Under the pieces are notes generated by a model, which was not told the origin of the DNA, ran no database searches, and saw only the letters and a program-made list of their open reading frames with translations. A stretch of 59,319 bases of DNA from a bacterium. Lineage in GTDB: Bacteria; Elusimicrobiota; Elusimicrobia; Elusimicrobiales; UBA9959. The position numbers were made by a program, and so were the translations under genes. The stretch lies in contig JAJZOZ010000003.1 in NCBI GenBank assembly GCA_021811405.1, forward strand, positions 1-59,319, written 5' to 3'. Each line of letters begins with the position of its first letter. Within the stretch, counting starts at the first letter, position 1. Shown piece after piece: positions 42,302-51,876 of this stretch.

Positions 42302-42307
42302 TAGAAT
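42302..42307 (+). promoter_or_regulatory. -10 box TAGAAT 6 nt upstream of the GDPD ATG
   Basis: TAGAAT-cctaat-ATG(42314); no Shine-Dalgarno. Confidence 0.45.
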
Positions 42308-42313
42308 CCTAAT

Positions 42314-43063
42314 ATGCGCCCGGTTTCCGTCTACGCCCACAGGGGAGGGATGGCCAGGGCCCCGGAGAACACCCTGGCCGCTTTCCGCCGGGCCTATTCC
42401 GACGGGGCCGCGGCCATAGAGTGCGACATCCGCCGCACGGCCGACGGCCAGTTCGTCGCCTTCCACGACAGGAACGCCGGCAGGCTCTGCGGGCGCTCCT
42501 GGGAGATAGCCCGCGCCTCCTGGGGGCATATCAAGACGCTGCGCGTGGCGGGGCGGGAGCCCATACCCCACCTGGACGACATCCTCAATTTCATGATACT
42601 GCGCCCCGGCCTCGAGATGTACTTCGAGCTCTCGCTGGACGGCCCTTCGTACGCGGCCGACCTGGCCCGCCAGATAGAGAGGGCCGGGATGCGGTCCAGG
42701 TCCTATCTGCTGGTCTTCTCCAACCGGGCGGGGCAGCTGGCCGCCGCCGCGGAAGCCGTCCCCGGCATAGGCAGGGCGGTCATGCCGCTGTTCCCTTCGG
42801 ACCTTCTCGGCACGGCCAGGGCGGCCGGGGCCTCCAGGGTCTGCGCCGGCTGGGTGGACTGGCCGCTGACGAAGCAGCTGTTCTATTTCGGCGCCTCGGT
42901 CTTCGATCTCCCGCGGCAGATCAAAGAGGCGGCGGCGGAGGGGATAGAGGTCTCCGCCGGCATAGCCAACGGCCCCCGCGACGTGCGGAGGCTGGCGGAG
43001 CTGGGCGCCGGGGCCGTCTGGACCGACGACGTCCCGATGGCGGCGAAATATCTCGGCTTATGA
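42314..43063 (+). CDS. Glycerophosphodiester phosphodiesterase
   Basis: VYAHRGGMARAPENTLAAFRRAYSDGAAAIECDIRRTADGQFVAFHDRNAGRLC. Confidence 0.93.
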   Translation: MRPVSVYAHRGGMARAPENTLAAFRRAYSDGAAAIECDIRRTADGQFVAFHDRNAGRLCGRSWEIARASWGHIKTLRVAGREPIPHLDDILNFMILRPGLEMYFELSLDGPSYAADLARQIERAGMRSRSYLLVFSNRAGQLAAAAEAVPGIGRAVMPLFPSDLLGTARAAGASRVCAGWVDWPLTKQLFYFGASVFDLPRQIKEAAAEGIEVSAGIANGPRDVRRLAELGAGAVWTDDVPMAAKYLGL

Positions 43064-43656
43064 AAAAGATAGTGGCCATAAACGGCAGCTACAGGCGCGG
43101 CGGGATCATAGACCAGGCCGTGGAGGCCGCCGCCGCCGCGGCCAGGGCCGGCGGGGCCTCGGTGGAGACCGTGCTGCTGGCGGAGAAGAACATAGCGTTC
43201 TGCACCAACTGCCGCTCCTGCATGCAGGAGCCAGGCGCCGCGCGCGGCGGCTGCCCGCTGCGCGACGACATGGACGCCATCCTGGACGCCGTGGACGCGG
43301 CGGACGGGCTGATATTGGCCGCGCCTGTCAACTGTTTCAACCTGACGGCGGTCTTCAGGAAGTTCATGGAGCGCGGCGGCCCCTACGCCTACTGGCCGTG
43401 GGGGGCCAAGGCCCCGGCCATGCGCCTGGCGCCCGGGGCCAGGAAGGCCGTGCTGATAGCCTCGGCGGCCATGCCGGCCCCGTTCGGCAGGCTGTTCACC
43501 GGCGCGATGCGGGCGCTAAAGCTCACGGCGGCCGGAACGGGCTCGAAGGTGTCGGGCACGCTTTTTATCGGCCTGTCGGCGATGACGGAAAGGCCGGAAC
43601 TGGCGGCCGGAGACAGGCGCAGGGCGGAGGCACTTGGCCGCGGGCTTCTCGCTTAA
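43060..43656 (+). CDS. NADPH-dependent FMN reductase / flavodoxin-like protein with Cys motif
   Basis: MKKIVAINGSYRRGGIIDQAVEAA...CTNCRSCM...CPLRDDMDAILDAVDAADGLILAAPVNCFNLTAVFRKFMERG. Confidence 0.85.
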   Translation: MKKIVAINGSYRRGGIIDQAVEAAAAAARAGGASVETVLLAEKNIAFCTNCRSCMQEPGAARGGCPLRDDMDAILDAVDAADGLILAAPVNCFNLTAVFRKFMERGGPYAYWPWGAKAPAMRLAPGARKAVLIASAAMPAPFGRLFTGAMRALKLTAAGTGSKVSGTLFIGLSAMTERPELAAGDRRRAEALGRGLLA

Positions 43657-43665
43657 AGGTAGATT

Positions 43666-44355
43666 ATGTTCAAAAAGATACTTCTCGTGGACGACGACCA
43701 GCTGGTGCTGAATTCGACCCGCCGCTTCCTGGAGGACAAGGGCTTCAGGGTGGCGCCGGCCGCCAACGGCTCCGAGGCCGTGGAACTGGCGCGGGAATCC
43801 CGGCCGGACCTGGTGATCACCGACGCGGAGATGAAGGGGCTCGACGGCTTCACGCTCTGCAAGGCCATCAAGGAGACGGAGGGCTTCTCCGGCATCCCGG
43901 TGATCATCGTCTCGGGCCGGAAGATCAGCGAGGACGACGTCCTGGCGGGCTACAACAAAGGCGCCGACGATTATATCCTGAAGCCGTTCTCCTTCCCGGT
44001 GCTGCTGGCCAAGATCAAGGCGGTGATGCGCCGTTACGAGGGCGTGGCCGAGAAGACGGACAAGATCAGCAGGCTCGGCATGGTGATAGACCCGTCCGGC
44101 CGCACCGTGACGGTGAACGGGGCGCTGGTCGCCCTTACGCGCAAGGAATTCGACCTGCTGATGTCCCTGATAACGGAGGAGGGCAGGCTGCTCTCCGTGC
44201 CCTACCTGCTGGAGACGGTGTGGGGCTACGACCCCGCCAGCTACAACGACCCGCATACGGTCGGGGTGCACGTCTCATCGCTGCGCAAGAAGCTGGGCGC
44301 CGGGATAGGGGCCCATATCGTCAGCGTCACCGGCCACGGCTATAAATTCGAATAA
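43666..44355 (+). CDS. OmpR-type response regulator (REC + winged helix)
   Basis: KKILLVDDDQLVLNSTRRFLEDKG...SYNDPHTVGVHVSSLRKKLG...VTGHGYKFE. Confidence 0.93.
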   Translation: MFKKILLVDDDQLVLNSTRRFLEDKGFRVAPAANGSEAVELARESRPDLVITDAEMKGLDGFTLCKAIKETEGFSGIPVIIVSGRKISEDDVLAGYNKGADDYILKPFSFPVLLAKIKAVMRRYEGVAEKTDKISRLGMVIDPSGRTVTVNGALVALTRKEFDLLMSLITEEGRLLSVPYLLETVWGYDPASYNDPHTVGVHVSSLRKKLGAGIGAHIVSVTGHGYKFE

Positions 44356-44441
44356 AGCGATTTGACGCGGATTTGACCATTCCTTGCTGATAGCCGTAAC
44401 CCCGCTCCGCTAGAATATATTCGCGGAGAAAGGAGGGGGTT

Positions 44442-45350
44442 ATGGAAATCCAGGGCAGAACCATAAAGCTCGCCTTCGCGGCTTCCACGGCCGCGCTGCT
44501 CCTGGCCCCGCCCTGTTCGGCCTCCGAGGACGTCTACAGGAAAATGGCGAACGACTTCGCCCGGTACTCCGCCGCCCGCAACGTGCGGAACCTGGCCGTC
44601 ATCGGCTTCGCCAGGAAGGCCCGCACCTCGCGCGAGGAGAGCGAGTACGTCTCCGAGAAGCTGTTGTCCTCCCTGGTCGCGTCCGGCAAGGTGAACCTGC
44701 TGGAGCGCGCGCAGCTCGGCAAGGTGCTGGAGGAGCGCCGCCTGGCGGCCTCCGGCATCACGGACGAGACGGAGGGGGAACGCAAGCGCATCAACCCCAG
44801 CGACGCGATAATCGTGGGCACCATCTTCGGCACCCGGGACAAGCTCAAGATCATCGCCAAGATGATCGACCCCCTGACCGGCGAGGTGCTTCACACGGTG
44901 GAGGCGCAGGCCGACAGGCAATGGGAACTGATGCCGGACGACCCGGATTTCCAGTTCGAAGTGCCGGACCTGCGCTCGCTGGCGGAGATGTTCCGCGACG
45001 AGGACATCCAGCCCCAGCCGGTGGATTTCCGCGACGCCCCGGCGGGTCTGGGCACCGAGACCTGCAACGCCAGGCGCGCGAGGCTGGCGGCCATGCAGAA
45101 GGCCGCCCTGGCCGCGAAGGCGAAATACTGGGCGATAAAGATGCGGGACCCTTCCTTTTCCAGCGCCGGGCTCAGGCGCAACCCGGGCGGGGAGATCATG
45201 GACAAGGAGGACAGGAAGAAGTTCTACGCGATGCTCAGCGACCTGCACCGCTCCCCCGTCCCGGTCGAGGTTTCCGTTCCCGAGATGAACGCCGTGATAA
45301 AGCTGATGGAAGAGGAGGAGCGCGTCTCCGACGACTGCGGGCTGCACTGA
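44442..45350 (+). CDS. FlgO/CsgG-like secreted protein, hypothetical
   Basis: Signal peptide; NLAVIGFARKARTSREESEYVSEKLLSSLVASGKVNLLERAQLGKVLEER...DAIIVGTIFGTRDKLKIIAKMIDPLTGEVLHTVEA. Confidence 0.65.
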   Translation: MEIQGRTIKLAFAASTAALLLAPPCSASEDVYRKMANDFARYSAARNVRNLAVIGFARKARTSREESEYVSEKLLSSLVASGKVNLLERAQLGKVLEERRLAASGITDETEGERKRINPSDAIIVGTIFGTRDKLKIIAKMIDPLTGEVLHTVEAQADRQWELMPDDPDFQFEVPDLRSLAEMFRDEDIQPQPVDFRDAPAGLGTETCNARRARLAAMQKAALAAKAKYWAIKMRDPSFSSAGLRRNPGGEIMDKEDRKKFYAMLSDLHRSPVPVEVSVPEMNAVIKLMEEEERVSDDCGLH

Positions 45351-45369
45351 CGCGCTCCGGGACGGCCGT

Positions 45370-46953
45370 ATGAACGGCAGGGGCGAAATACTGGTGGTGG
45401 ACGACGATCCTGACATAGCGGAGCTGGTCGCGGCGGGGCTTTCGCGCGCCGGCTACCGGGTCACGCACGCCTGCTGCGGCGAGGAGGCCCTGGAGAAGGT
45501 CGGGTCGGCTGAATTCGACCTGGTGCTGCTGGACATCATGATGCCCGGGATGGGCGGCCTGGCGGCCCTCAGGGAGATCCGGAAAGCGGCCCCGGCCGCG
45601 GAGGTCGTGATGCTGACGGCCCACGCCTCGCTGGATACCGCGGTGGCGGCCATGCGGCTCGGCGCCTCTGACTATATCAGGAAGCCGTTCACCATCGAGG
45701 AGCTGGCCGCCGTGGCGGAGCGGGCCGTGGAGAAGAGGCGCTTCGCCGAGGTGGCCGCGGCCGGTTTCCGCTCCAGGTCGCTCGACGAGGTGGCCGGGCA
45801 CGCGGCGGCGGCGGCGGCCAGGCTGTTCGGGGGGGAGGAGAGCGCCGTCCTGCTGGAGGAGGGCGGCGGCGAGTTCCGCGTGGCCGGCGCCAGCGGCGGG
45901 AACGCGGTCCGCCGCATGGACCTCTACCGCTGCGCGATGTTCCTGCTGGAGGGCTCGGCCGGAGAGCCTCTGGCGCTGGAACCCCCGGCCGAGCCCACGC
46001 TCTCCCCGCTTATCGGCGCGGCGGGCCTGGCCTCGGCCCTGTTCGTTCCGCTGATGGAGGAAGGTAAACTTACGGGGGCCGTCTGCGTGCTGCGCCTTGC
46101 GGGCGAGCGGCCGTTCAGCGAGGCCGAGGCGGGCAGGGCCAGGCTGTTCGGGCCGCTGGTCGCGCTGGCGCTGCGCAACAGCAGGCTCAGCGGCCAGCTG
46201 TGGGAGGCGCGCGAGCAGCTGGTCCAGACTCAGAAGATGGAGGCCCTGGGGCTCCTGGCCAGCCAGATCTCGCACGATTTCAATAATTTGCTCGCCGTGA
46301 TAATAGGCTCCATGCAGCTGATCATGGAGGGTCCGGACCGCGGCCAGGGGAAGCTGCCGGAAGAGGTGCTGAAAATGGCGCGGGACGCGGAGGTGCTGGT
46401 CAAGCAGCTGCTGCAGTTCGCCCGCGGGGCCGAGAGCGAGGCCCGCCCGTCGGACCTCTCCGGCGCCCTCAACGACATGAAGGGGCTGCTGTCCAGGCTG
46501 CCTGGCCCGAAGGTCAGCCCGCGCTATTTCCAGGAGGCCGGGCTGCCGCCGGTCAGGATAAAGCCGGTGCACTTCAAGCAGATAGTCCTGAACCTGGTCT
46601 CGAACGCCAAGTTCTCGGCCTCGGAGAGCTGCGGGGTGACGGTCTCGCTGCGCCGCGCCGGCGCGGCGGAGCCGCTGCCGCCGGGGATGGAGCGGGAAGG
46701 CTGCGTGGTGCTGGAGGTGGCCGACGACGGGCCCGGCATCCCGCGCGAGATAATGCGGTCCATCTTCGAGCCGTTCTTCACCACCAGGGCGGAAGGTAAA
46801 GGCACGGGGCTCGGCCTGCACATAGTGCGCACGCTGGTCACCGGGTGCGGGGGGGAGATACTGGCCGGCAACAAGGAAGGCGGCGGCGCGGTGTTCAGGG
46901 TCTTCCTGCCGTCAGAAGAGGCTAGGAAGCGATCTTCTCCAGCAGGTCCCTGA
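45370..46953 (+). CDS. Hybrid sensor kinase, REC-GAF-like-HisKA-HATPase
   Basis: ILVVDDDPDIAELVAAGLSRAGY...SHDFNNLLAVIIGSM...DDGPGIPREIMRSIFEPFFTTRAEGKGTGLGLHIV. Confidence 0.93.
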   Translation: MNGRGEILVVDDDPDIAELVAAGLSRAGYRVTHACCGEEALEKVGSAEFDLVLLDIMMPGMGGLAALREIRKAAPAAEVVMLTAHASLDTAVAAMRLGASDYIRKPFTIEELAAVAERAVEKRRFAEVAAAGFRSRSLDEVAGHAAAAAARLFGGEESAVLLEEGGGEFRVAGASGGNAVRRMDLYRCAMFLLEGSAGEPLALEPPAEPTLSPLIGAAGLASALFVPLMEEGKLTGAVCVLRLAGERPFSEAEAGRARLFGPLVALALRNSRLSGQLWEAREQLVQTQKMEALGLLASQISHDFNNLLAVIIGSMQLIMEGPDRGQGKLPEEVLKMARDAEVLVKQLLQFARGAESEARPSDLSGALNDMKGLLSRLPGPKVSPRYFQEAGLPPVRIKPVHFKQIVLNLVSNAKFSASESCGVTVSLRRAGAAEPLPPGMEREGCVVLEVADDGPGIPREIMRSIFEPFFTTRAEGKGTGLGLHIVRTLVTGCGGEILAGNKEGGGAVFRVFLPSEEARKRSSPAGP

Positions 46954-47281
46954 TCTCGTCTATCCCGAAAGGCTTTATCAGGAAGCCCTCCACCTCCACT
47001 CCGGGCAGCAGCGGGCTCTTCAGGTTGGAGACGGAGCCGGTGATGGCCACGATCTTCAGCCCCGGCCGGCGCTCGCGGATCCTCCTGATCACCTCTTCGC
47101 CGCGCATGTCCGGCATCTTCAGGTCGCAGATCACGGCGTCGAAGCCCGCGGCCTCCACCGCCGCCAGGGCCTCCCGCCCGCAGGAGGCCTCCGCTATCTC
47201 CCAGCCGCGGCTGGCCAGGGCCCGGCGCACGTACTTGCGCACCAGCTCCTCGTCGTCGACTATCAGGACTTTGCCGGGCAT
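46922..47281 (-). CDS. Single-domain (CheY-like) response regulator
   Basis: MPGKVLIVDDEELVRKYVRRALASRGWEIAEASCGREAL...FDAVICDLKMPDMRGEEV...GFLIKPFG. Confidence 0.93.
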   Translation of the reverse strand: MPGKVLIVDDEELVRKYVRRALASRGWEIAEASCGREALAAVEAAGFDAVICDLKMPDMRGEEVIRRIRERRPGLKIVAITGSVSNLKSPLLPGVEVEGFLIKPFGIDEIRDLLEKIAS

Positions 47282-47283
47282 GG

Positions 47284-48822
47284 TCAGGGTACCGGCAGCT
47301 CTATGGTGAAGCTGGAGCCCTTTCCCGGGGCCCCTTCCGCGGAGATCCTGCCTTTGTGGGAGTTGATTATCCCCAGGCAGACGGAGAGCCCCAGCCCCGT
47401 CCCCTGGCCCACCGGCTTGGTGGTGAAGAAAGGGTCGAACAGCTTGCCGGCTATCTCCGGCTTTATCCCGGCGCCGGTGTCGGAGACCGTGCTGACTACG
47501 GCCTCCCCGCGCAGCTCGGTGGCGACCGTCAGCTGGCCGCCGTCGGGCATAGCGTCGCGCGCGTTGGTGAAGAGGTTCAGGTAGACCTGCATCAGCTGCT
47601 GGAAATCCGCGCTCACCAGCGGCAGTCCCGGCGCGAGCCTCTTCTCGATGCGGATATGCTGCAGCTCCATCTGGCGCGAGCAGAGCGTCAGGGTCTCCTC
47701 TATCACCTCATTGACGCTGCAGGGCTCCATGTGCTCCTTCTCCTGGCGGGAGAACGACAGCAGCGAGACGATGATCTTCTTGCAGCGGAAAACGGCCTTC
47801 TCTATGTCCTTCAGGTCGGCGTAGTTCTGGCTGTCCTTCGGCGTGTTCTCCAGCACCAGCTGGGTCAGGCCCAGTATGCCGGACAGCGGGTTGTTGATCT
47901 CGTGGGCGAGGCCGCCGGCCAGCTGGCCGAGGGCGGACATCTTCTCCGCCTGGATCAGCTGCTCCTGCGTCTCCCTCAGCCTGCGGTAGAGGCTGGAATT
48001 GCGCAGCGCCAGGTTCACCAGCGAACCGAAGATCCTGGCGCGCTGCAGGTCGTCCTCGGTGAAATGCGCCTCGCTGGCCAGGCGGTTGATGTTGATGAGG
48101 CCGGTGGGCCTGTTCTCCTCCATCAGCGGCAGGAAGAGCGAGAACTTCACCCCCTCCAGCCCGCCGAGGTCCGCGAAATCTGCGTTCCCGGAAGGGTTCT
48201 CCACGAGGATCAGCGGCCTGGGGGCGCCGTCCAGCCGCTCCAGCGTCCGCGCGCACATGGCCAGCCGCTGCTCCTTCACGGGCCCGTCCTCCACTCCGGC
48301 CGACACCGCTATGCGCGGCTTGCCGTCCTTGTCCGACAGCACGAGCAGCGACTCCTCCGCCTTGAGGATGCGGGCCACCGAGTCCACTATGACCCGGAGC
48401 TGCTCCTCCGGCTTCACGGTGGAGAAGATGGCCCTGGTGATATCGTTGAACCTGCGCTTCTCGAGAGCCCGCTCCACCATCCCCAGCAGCTCCCTGACGT
48501 CGAAAGGCTTGTGCAGGTAGTCGAAGGCGCCCTTGCGCAGGCTCTGGATGGCCGTGCCCATGGTGCCGTGGCCCGTGGCGATGATGACCTCTATCTCGGG
48601 GTCCAGCTTCTTCAGCTCTCCGAGCGCGGTGATGCCGTCCATGCCCGGCATCTGTATGTCCATGATGGCCAGGTCGAAGTCGCCTTCGGCCGCCAGCTTC
48701 ACCGCCGTCTCGCCGTCCCCGGCCACGGAGATCCCGTAGCCGTTGGAGGTGAGCGCGTAGGAGATCAGCTCCGCGATCTGGGGTTCGTCGTCCACCACGA
48801 GGATGTTGGCTTTGGCGGTCAT
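47284..48822 (-). CDS. Hybrid sensor kinase, REC-GAF-HisKA-HATPase (paralogue of 45370..46953)
   Basis: NILVVDDEPQIAELISYALTSNGYG...AGGLAHEINNPLSGILGLTQLVLE...DTGAGIKPEIAGKLFDPFFTTKPVGQGTGLGLSV. Confidence 0.95.
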   Translation of the reverse strand: MTAKANILVVDDEPQIAELISYALTSNGYGISVAGDGETAVKLAAEGDFDLAIMDIQMPGMDGITALGELKKLDPEIEVIIATGHGTMGTAIQSLRKGAFDYLHKPFDVRELLGMVERALEKRRFNDITRAIFSTVKPEEQLRVIVDSVARILKAEESLLVLSDKDGKPRIAVSAGVEDGPVKEQRLAMCARTLERLDGAPRPLILVENPSGNADFADLGGLEGVKFSLFLPLMEENRPTGLININRLASEAHFTEDDLQRARIFGSLVNLALRNSSLYRRLRETQEQLIQAEKMSALGQLAGGLAHEINNPLSGILGLTQLVLENTPKDSQNYADLKDIEKAVFRCKKIIVSLLSFSRQEKEHMEPCSVNEVIEETLTLCSRQMELQHIRIEKRLAPGLPLVSADFQQLMQVYLNLFTNARDAMPDGGQLTVATELRGEAVVSTVSDTGAGIKPEIAGKLFDPFFTTKPVGQGTGLGLSVCLGIINSHKGRISAEGAPGKGSSFTIELPVP

Positions 48823-48961
48823 GATAGTATTGAATTGTATAAAAAAAGACGGGGAGGAAAAGGGGGGCGACAGGGAGTATCCCCCCGGAAGAATTAAGAA
48901 AGCCCCTCGCGCGTCCGCCTTTCGAATCCCTCACGCGCGACATAATGATGGCGCGCTCCTC

Positions 48962-49008
48962 AGCTTTTTAAAGCAAAAAACCCACTTGCGTGGGTTTTTT
49001 AAAAAGCT
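48962..49008. terminator. Bidirectional terminator-like hairpin
   Basis: AGCTTTTTAAAgcAAAAAACCCAC ttgc GTGGGTTTTTTAAAAAGCT; A tract on one side, T tract on the other. Confidence 0.8.
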
Positions 49009-49009
49009 T

Positions 49010-49094
49010 CGGAGAGGGAGGGATTCGAACCCTCGAGGGTGTTACCCCTACAGGTTTTCGAGACCTGCTGTTTCAACCGCTCACACACCTCTCC
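49010..49094 (-). tRNA. tRNA-Ser (anticodon CGA), no encoded CCA
   Basis: Reverse strand GGAGAGG...CAGGT-ctCGAaa-ACCTG...long variable arm...GGGTTCGAATCCC...CCTCTCC-G; 85 nt. Confidence 0.95.
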
Positions 49095-49205
49095 ACAATG
49101 CCGCAGCAGCGGCAAAACTAGATTATATAAAATCGGGAAGCCGGGCGGGCGTCCGGGCGGGAATATTGCTCGGAATTTGAATTGCCCGCCCGACTGCGGA
49201 AGAAA

Positions 49206-49211
49206 TATAAT
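49206..49211 (+). promoter_or_regulatory. -10 box TATAAT 7 nt upstream of mgtA ATG (possible -35 TTGCCC at 49182)
   Basis: TATAAT-cctatta-ATG(49219). Confidence 0.5.
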
Positions 49212-49218
49212 CCTATTA

Positions 49219-51876
49219 ATGAGACTGCCGTTCGAAAAACTGGTCCCTTCCCGCGTCAGGCAGGGCGTGAAGTCCCAGGCCTCCGTCCTGTCGGACAACG
49301 ACCGCCGCCTGCAGGGCGTCTGCGCGCTGCCGGCCGACAAGGCCCTGGCGGAGCTGGGTTCCTCCCCCGCGGGCCTGGCCCCTGGGCAGGCCGCAGCGGC
49401 AAGGGAGCGCTGGGGTTTCAACGCGCTGTCCAGGAAAGAGAAGAAATTTTTCGTCTTCGAGATACTCGACCGCTTCAAGAACCCGCTGGCCGTGCAGCTG
49501 CTGGTGATTGGCATCATCTCGCTGTGGATCGGAGACGTGCGCTCCGCGGTGGTGGTGGGCGGGATGGTCTTCCTGAGCGTGGTGCTTTCGTACGTGCAGG
49601 AGACGCGCTCCGGCAAGGCCGTGGAAGAGCTGCAGAAGATGGTGCAGGCCAACACGCTGGTGCTGCGCGGCGGCAAGGAGACCGAGATCCCCACCGTCGA
49701 GCTGGCGCCGGGCGACGTCGTGGTGCTGCACGCCGGCGCGATCATCCCGGCCGACCTGCGGCTGATCTCCGCCAAGGACTTCTTCCTGAGCCAGTCGGCG
49801 CTGACCGGGGAGTCCATGCCGATAGAGAAGGCCGCCGAAATTTCCGGCGAGCCGCCCGCCTCGGTCATAGAGCTGCCGAACGCCTGCTTCCAGGGCAGCT
49901 ACGTGGTCAGCGGCTCCGCGCGCGGCGTGGCCGTCAATACCGGCGAGCGCACCTACCTCGGGTCCATCTCGGCGCGGCTGGCCGGCGAGAAGACGCAGAC
50001 CAGCTTCGACCGGGGCATCCAGGACTTCACCTGGCTGATGATCCGCTTCATGGTGGTGATGGTCAGCCTCGTGTTCCTGATCGTGGGGCTGACAAAGGGC
50101 GACTGGCTGCAGGCGCTGCTGTTCGCGATGTCGGTGGCCGTCGGCCTCACCCCGGAGATGCTGCCGATGATCCTGACGGTGAACCTCTCCAAGGGCGCGC
50201 TGGTGATGTCGAAGAAGAAGGTCATCGTAAAGCGTCTCCACTCCATCCAGAACTTCGGCGCGATAGACATACTCTGCACGGACAAGACCGGCACGCTGAC
50301 GCAGGACCGCATAGTGCTGGAGAGGTTCGTGGACGTGGCCAACCAGCACAGCGACGACGTGCTGCGCTACGCCTACATGAACAGCTACTACCAGACCGGC
50401 CTGCGCAACCTGCTCGACCGCGCTATACTCTCGCACACGGACCTCGACGTGGAGCGCAGCTGCCGCAAGGTGGACGAGATCCCGTTCGACTTCCAGCGCA
50501 AGAGGATGTCCGTCATCATAGAGTACGAGGGCTCGCACGTGATGATCACGAAGGGCTCGGTGGAGGACATCTACAGCGCCTGCGGCTCCTACCAGCTCGA
50601 CGACGAGGTGCTGCCGCTGATAGACGTGATCAAGCGCGACCTGATGGAGGAGTACGAAAGGCTCTCCCGCGCGGGCTACCGCGTGCTGGCCGTGGCCTAC
50701 AAGGAATTCCCGAAGGACAGGACCTCGTTCGGCGCGAAGGACGAGTCCGACCTGGTGCTGCTGGGCTACCTCGCCTTCTTCGATCCGCCGAAGGACTCCG
50801 CGGCCCGGGCGCTGGCGGGCCTGGAGCGCATGGGGGTCGGCATAAAGATACTCACCGGCGACAACGAGCTGGTGACGCAGAAGATCTGCAAGGATGTCGG
50901 CCTGGGCGAGGGCGGGGTGCTGACCGGGGCGCAGCTGGCGGCGATGAACGAGACCGAGTTCGCCGCCGCGGCCGGGAAGGCCAGGGTGTTCGCCCGGCTC
51001 TCCCCGGCGCAGAAGGAGCAGGTGATAGCCGCGCTGCAGAAGGCGGGCCACGTGGTGGGCTTCCTCGGCGACGGCATCAACGACGCGCCCGCGCTGAACC
51101 TCGCCGACGTGGGGATCTCGGTGGACACGGCCGTGGACGTGGCCAAGGAATCCGCCGACATCATCCTGCTGGACAAGGACCTCGTGGTGCTCGAGGAGGG
51201 CATCATAGAGGGCCGCAAGGTCTTCGGCAACATCACGAAGTACATCAAGATGGGGGCGAGCTCCAACTTCGGCAACATGTTCAGCGTGGTCGGCGCCAGC
51301 TACTTCCTGCCTTTTCTGCCGATGCTGCCGATCCAGATCCTGATGAACAACCTGCTCTACGACATCTCGCAGACGGGCATCCCCACCGACAAAGTGGACG
51401 AGGAGTACCTGCAGAAGCCCAAGAAGTGGAACATCGGCAACATCAAGAAGTTCATGCTCTTCGTCGGGCCCATCAGCTCCATCTTCGACTACGCCACGTT
51501 CTTCCTGATGCTCTACGTCTTCGGCTGCGCGGCCTTCCCGGCCTCGGCGGGCACGCCGCAGGCGGCCTACCTCGAGAAGCTTTTCCACACCGGCTGGTTC
51601 GTGGAGTCGCTGCTGACGCAGACCTTCATCGTCTACATCATCCGCACGAAAAAGATCCCCTTCCTGCAGAGCACGCCGAGCATGGGCATGGTCTTCGCCA
51701 CCGCGATGGCCGTGACGGTGGGCGTGTTCCTGCCGCATACCCACTTCGCCGGCAAGCTGGGCTTCGTGCCGCTGCCGGGCGCCTACTGGCTCTGGATAGC
51801 CGGCTTCCTGCTGGCGTACGCCGTGCTGACGCACAACGTCAAGACCTGGTTCTACCGCAAGTTCGGAGACGACTGA
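49219..51876 (+). CDS. mgtA: Mg2+-transporting P-type ATPase (P3B-like)
   Basis: ICTDKTGTLTQDRI, SALTGESMPIEK, GDGINDAPALNLADVGISVDTAVDVAKESADIILL, LPFLPMLPIQILMNNLLYDISQTGIPTDKVDEEY. Confidence 0.93.
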   Translation: MRLPFEKLVPSRVRQGVKSQASVLSDNDRRLQGVCALPADKALAELGSSPAGLAPGQAAAARERWGFNALSRKEKKFFVFEILDRFKNPLAVQLLVIGIISLWIGDVRSAVVVGGMVFLSVVLSYVQETRSGKAVEELQKMVQANTLVLRGGKETEIPTVELAPGDVVVLHAGAIIPADLRLISAKDFFLSQSALTGESMPIEKAAEISGEPPASVIELPNACFQGSYVVSGSARGVAVNTGERTYLGSISARLAGEKTQTSFDRGIQDFTWLMIRFMVVMVSLVFLIVGLTKGDWLQALLFAMSVAVGLTPEMLPMILTVNLSKGALVMSKKKVIVKRLHSIQNFGAIDILCTDKTGTLTQDRIVLERFVDVANQHSDDVLRYAYMNSYYQTGLRNLLDRAILSHTDLDVERSCRKVDEIPFDFQRKRMSVIIEYEGSHVMITKGSVEDIYSACGSYQLDDEVLPLIDVIKRDLMEEYERLSRAGYRVLAVAYKEFPKDRTSFGAKDESDLVLLGYLAFFDPPKDSAARALAGLERMGVGIKILTGDNELVTQKICKDVGLGEGGVLTGAQLAAMNETEFAAAAGKARVFARLSPAQKEQVIAALQKAGHVVGFLGDGINDAPALNLADVGISVDTAVDVAKESADIILLDKDLVVLEEGIIEGRKVFGNITKYIKMGASSNFGNMFSVVGASYFLPFLPMLPIQILMNNLLYDISQTGIPTDKVDEEYLQKPKKWNIGNIKKFMLFVGPISSIFDYATFFLMLYVFGCAAFPASAGTPQAAYLEKLFHTGWFVESLLTQTFIVYIIRTKKIPFLQSTPSMGMVFATAMAVTVGVFLPHTHFAGKLGFVPLPGAYWLWIAGFLLAYAVLTHNVKTWFYRKFGDD

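Noticed and set aside
49216-51834. 872-aa open frame on the minus strand
   Set aside because: GC-rich shadow ORF antisense to the clear mgtA CDS; low-complexity H/V/R/G-rich composition with no recognisable motif.
49182-51875. N-terminal about 900 aa of the 1156-aa ORF (49182..52652)
   Set aside because: Out-of-frame shadow of mgtA; only the part from 51876 (EIIA-like) is real.
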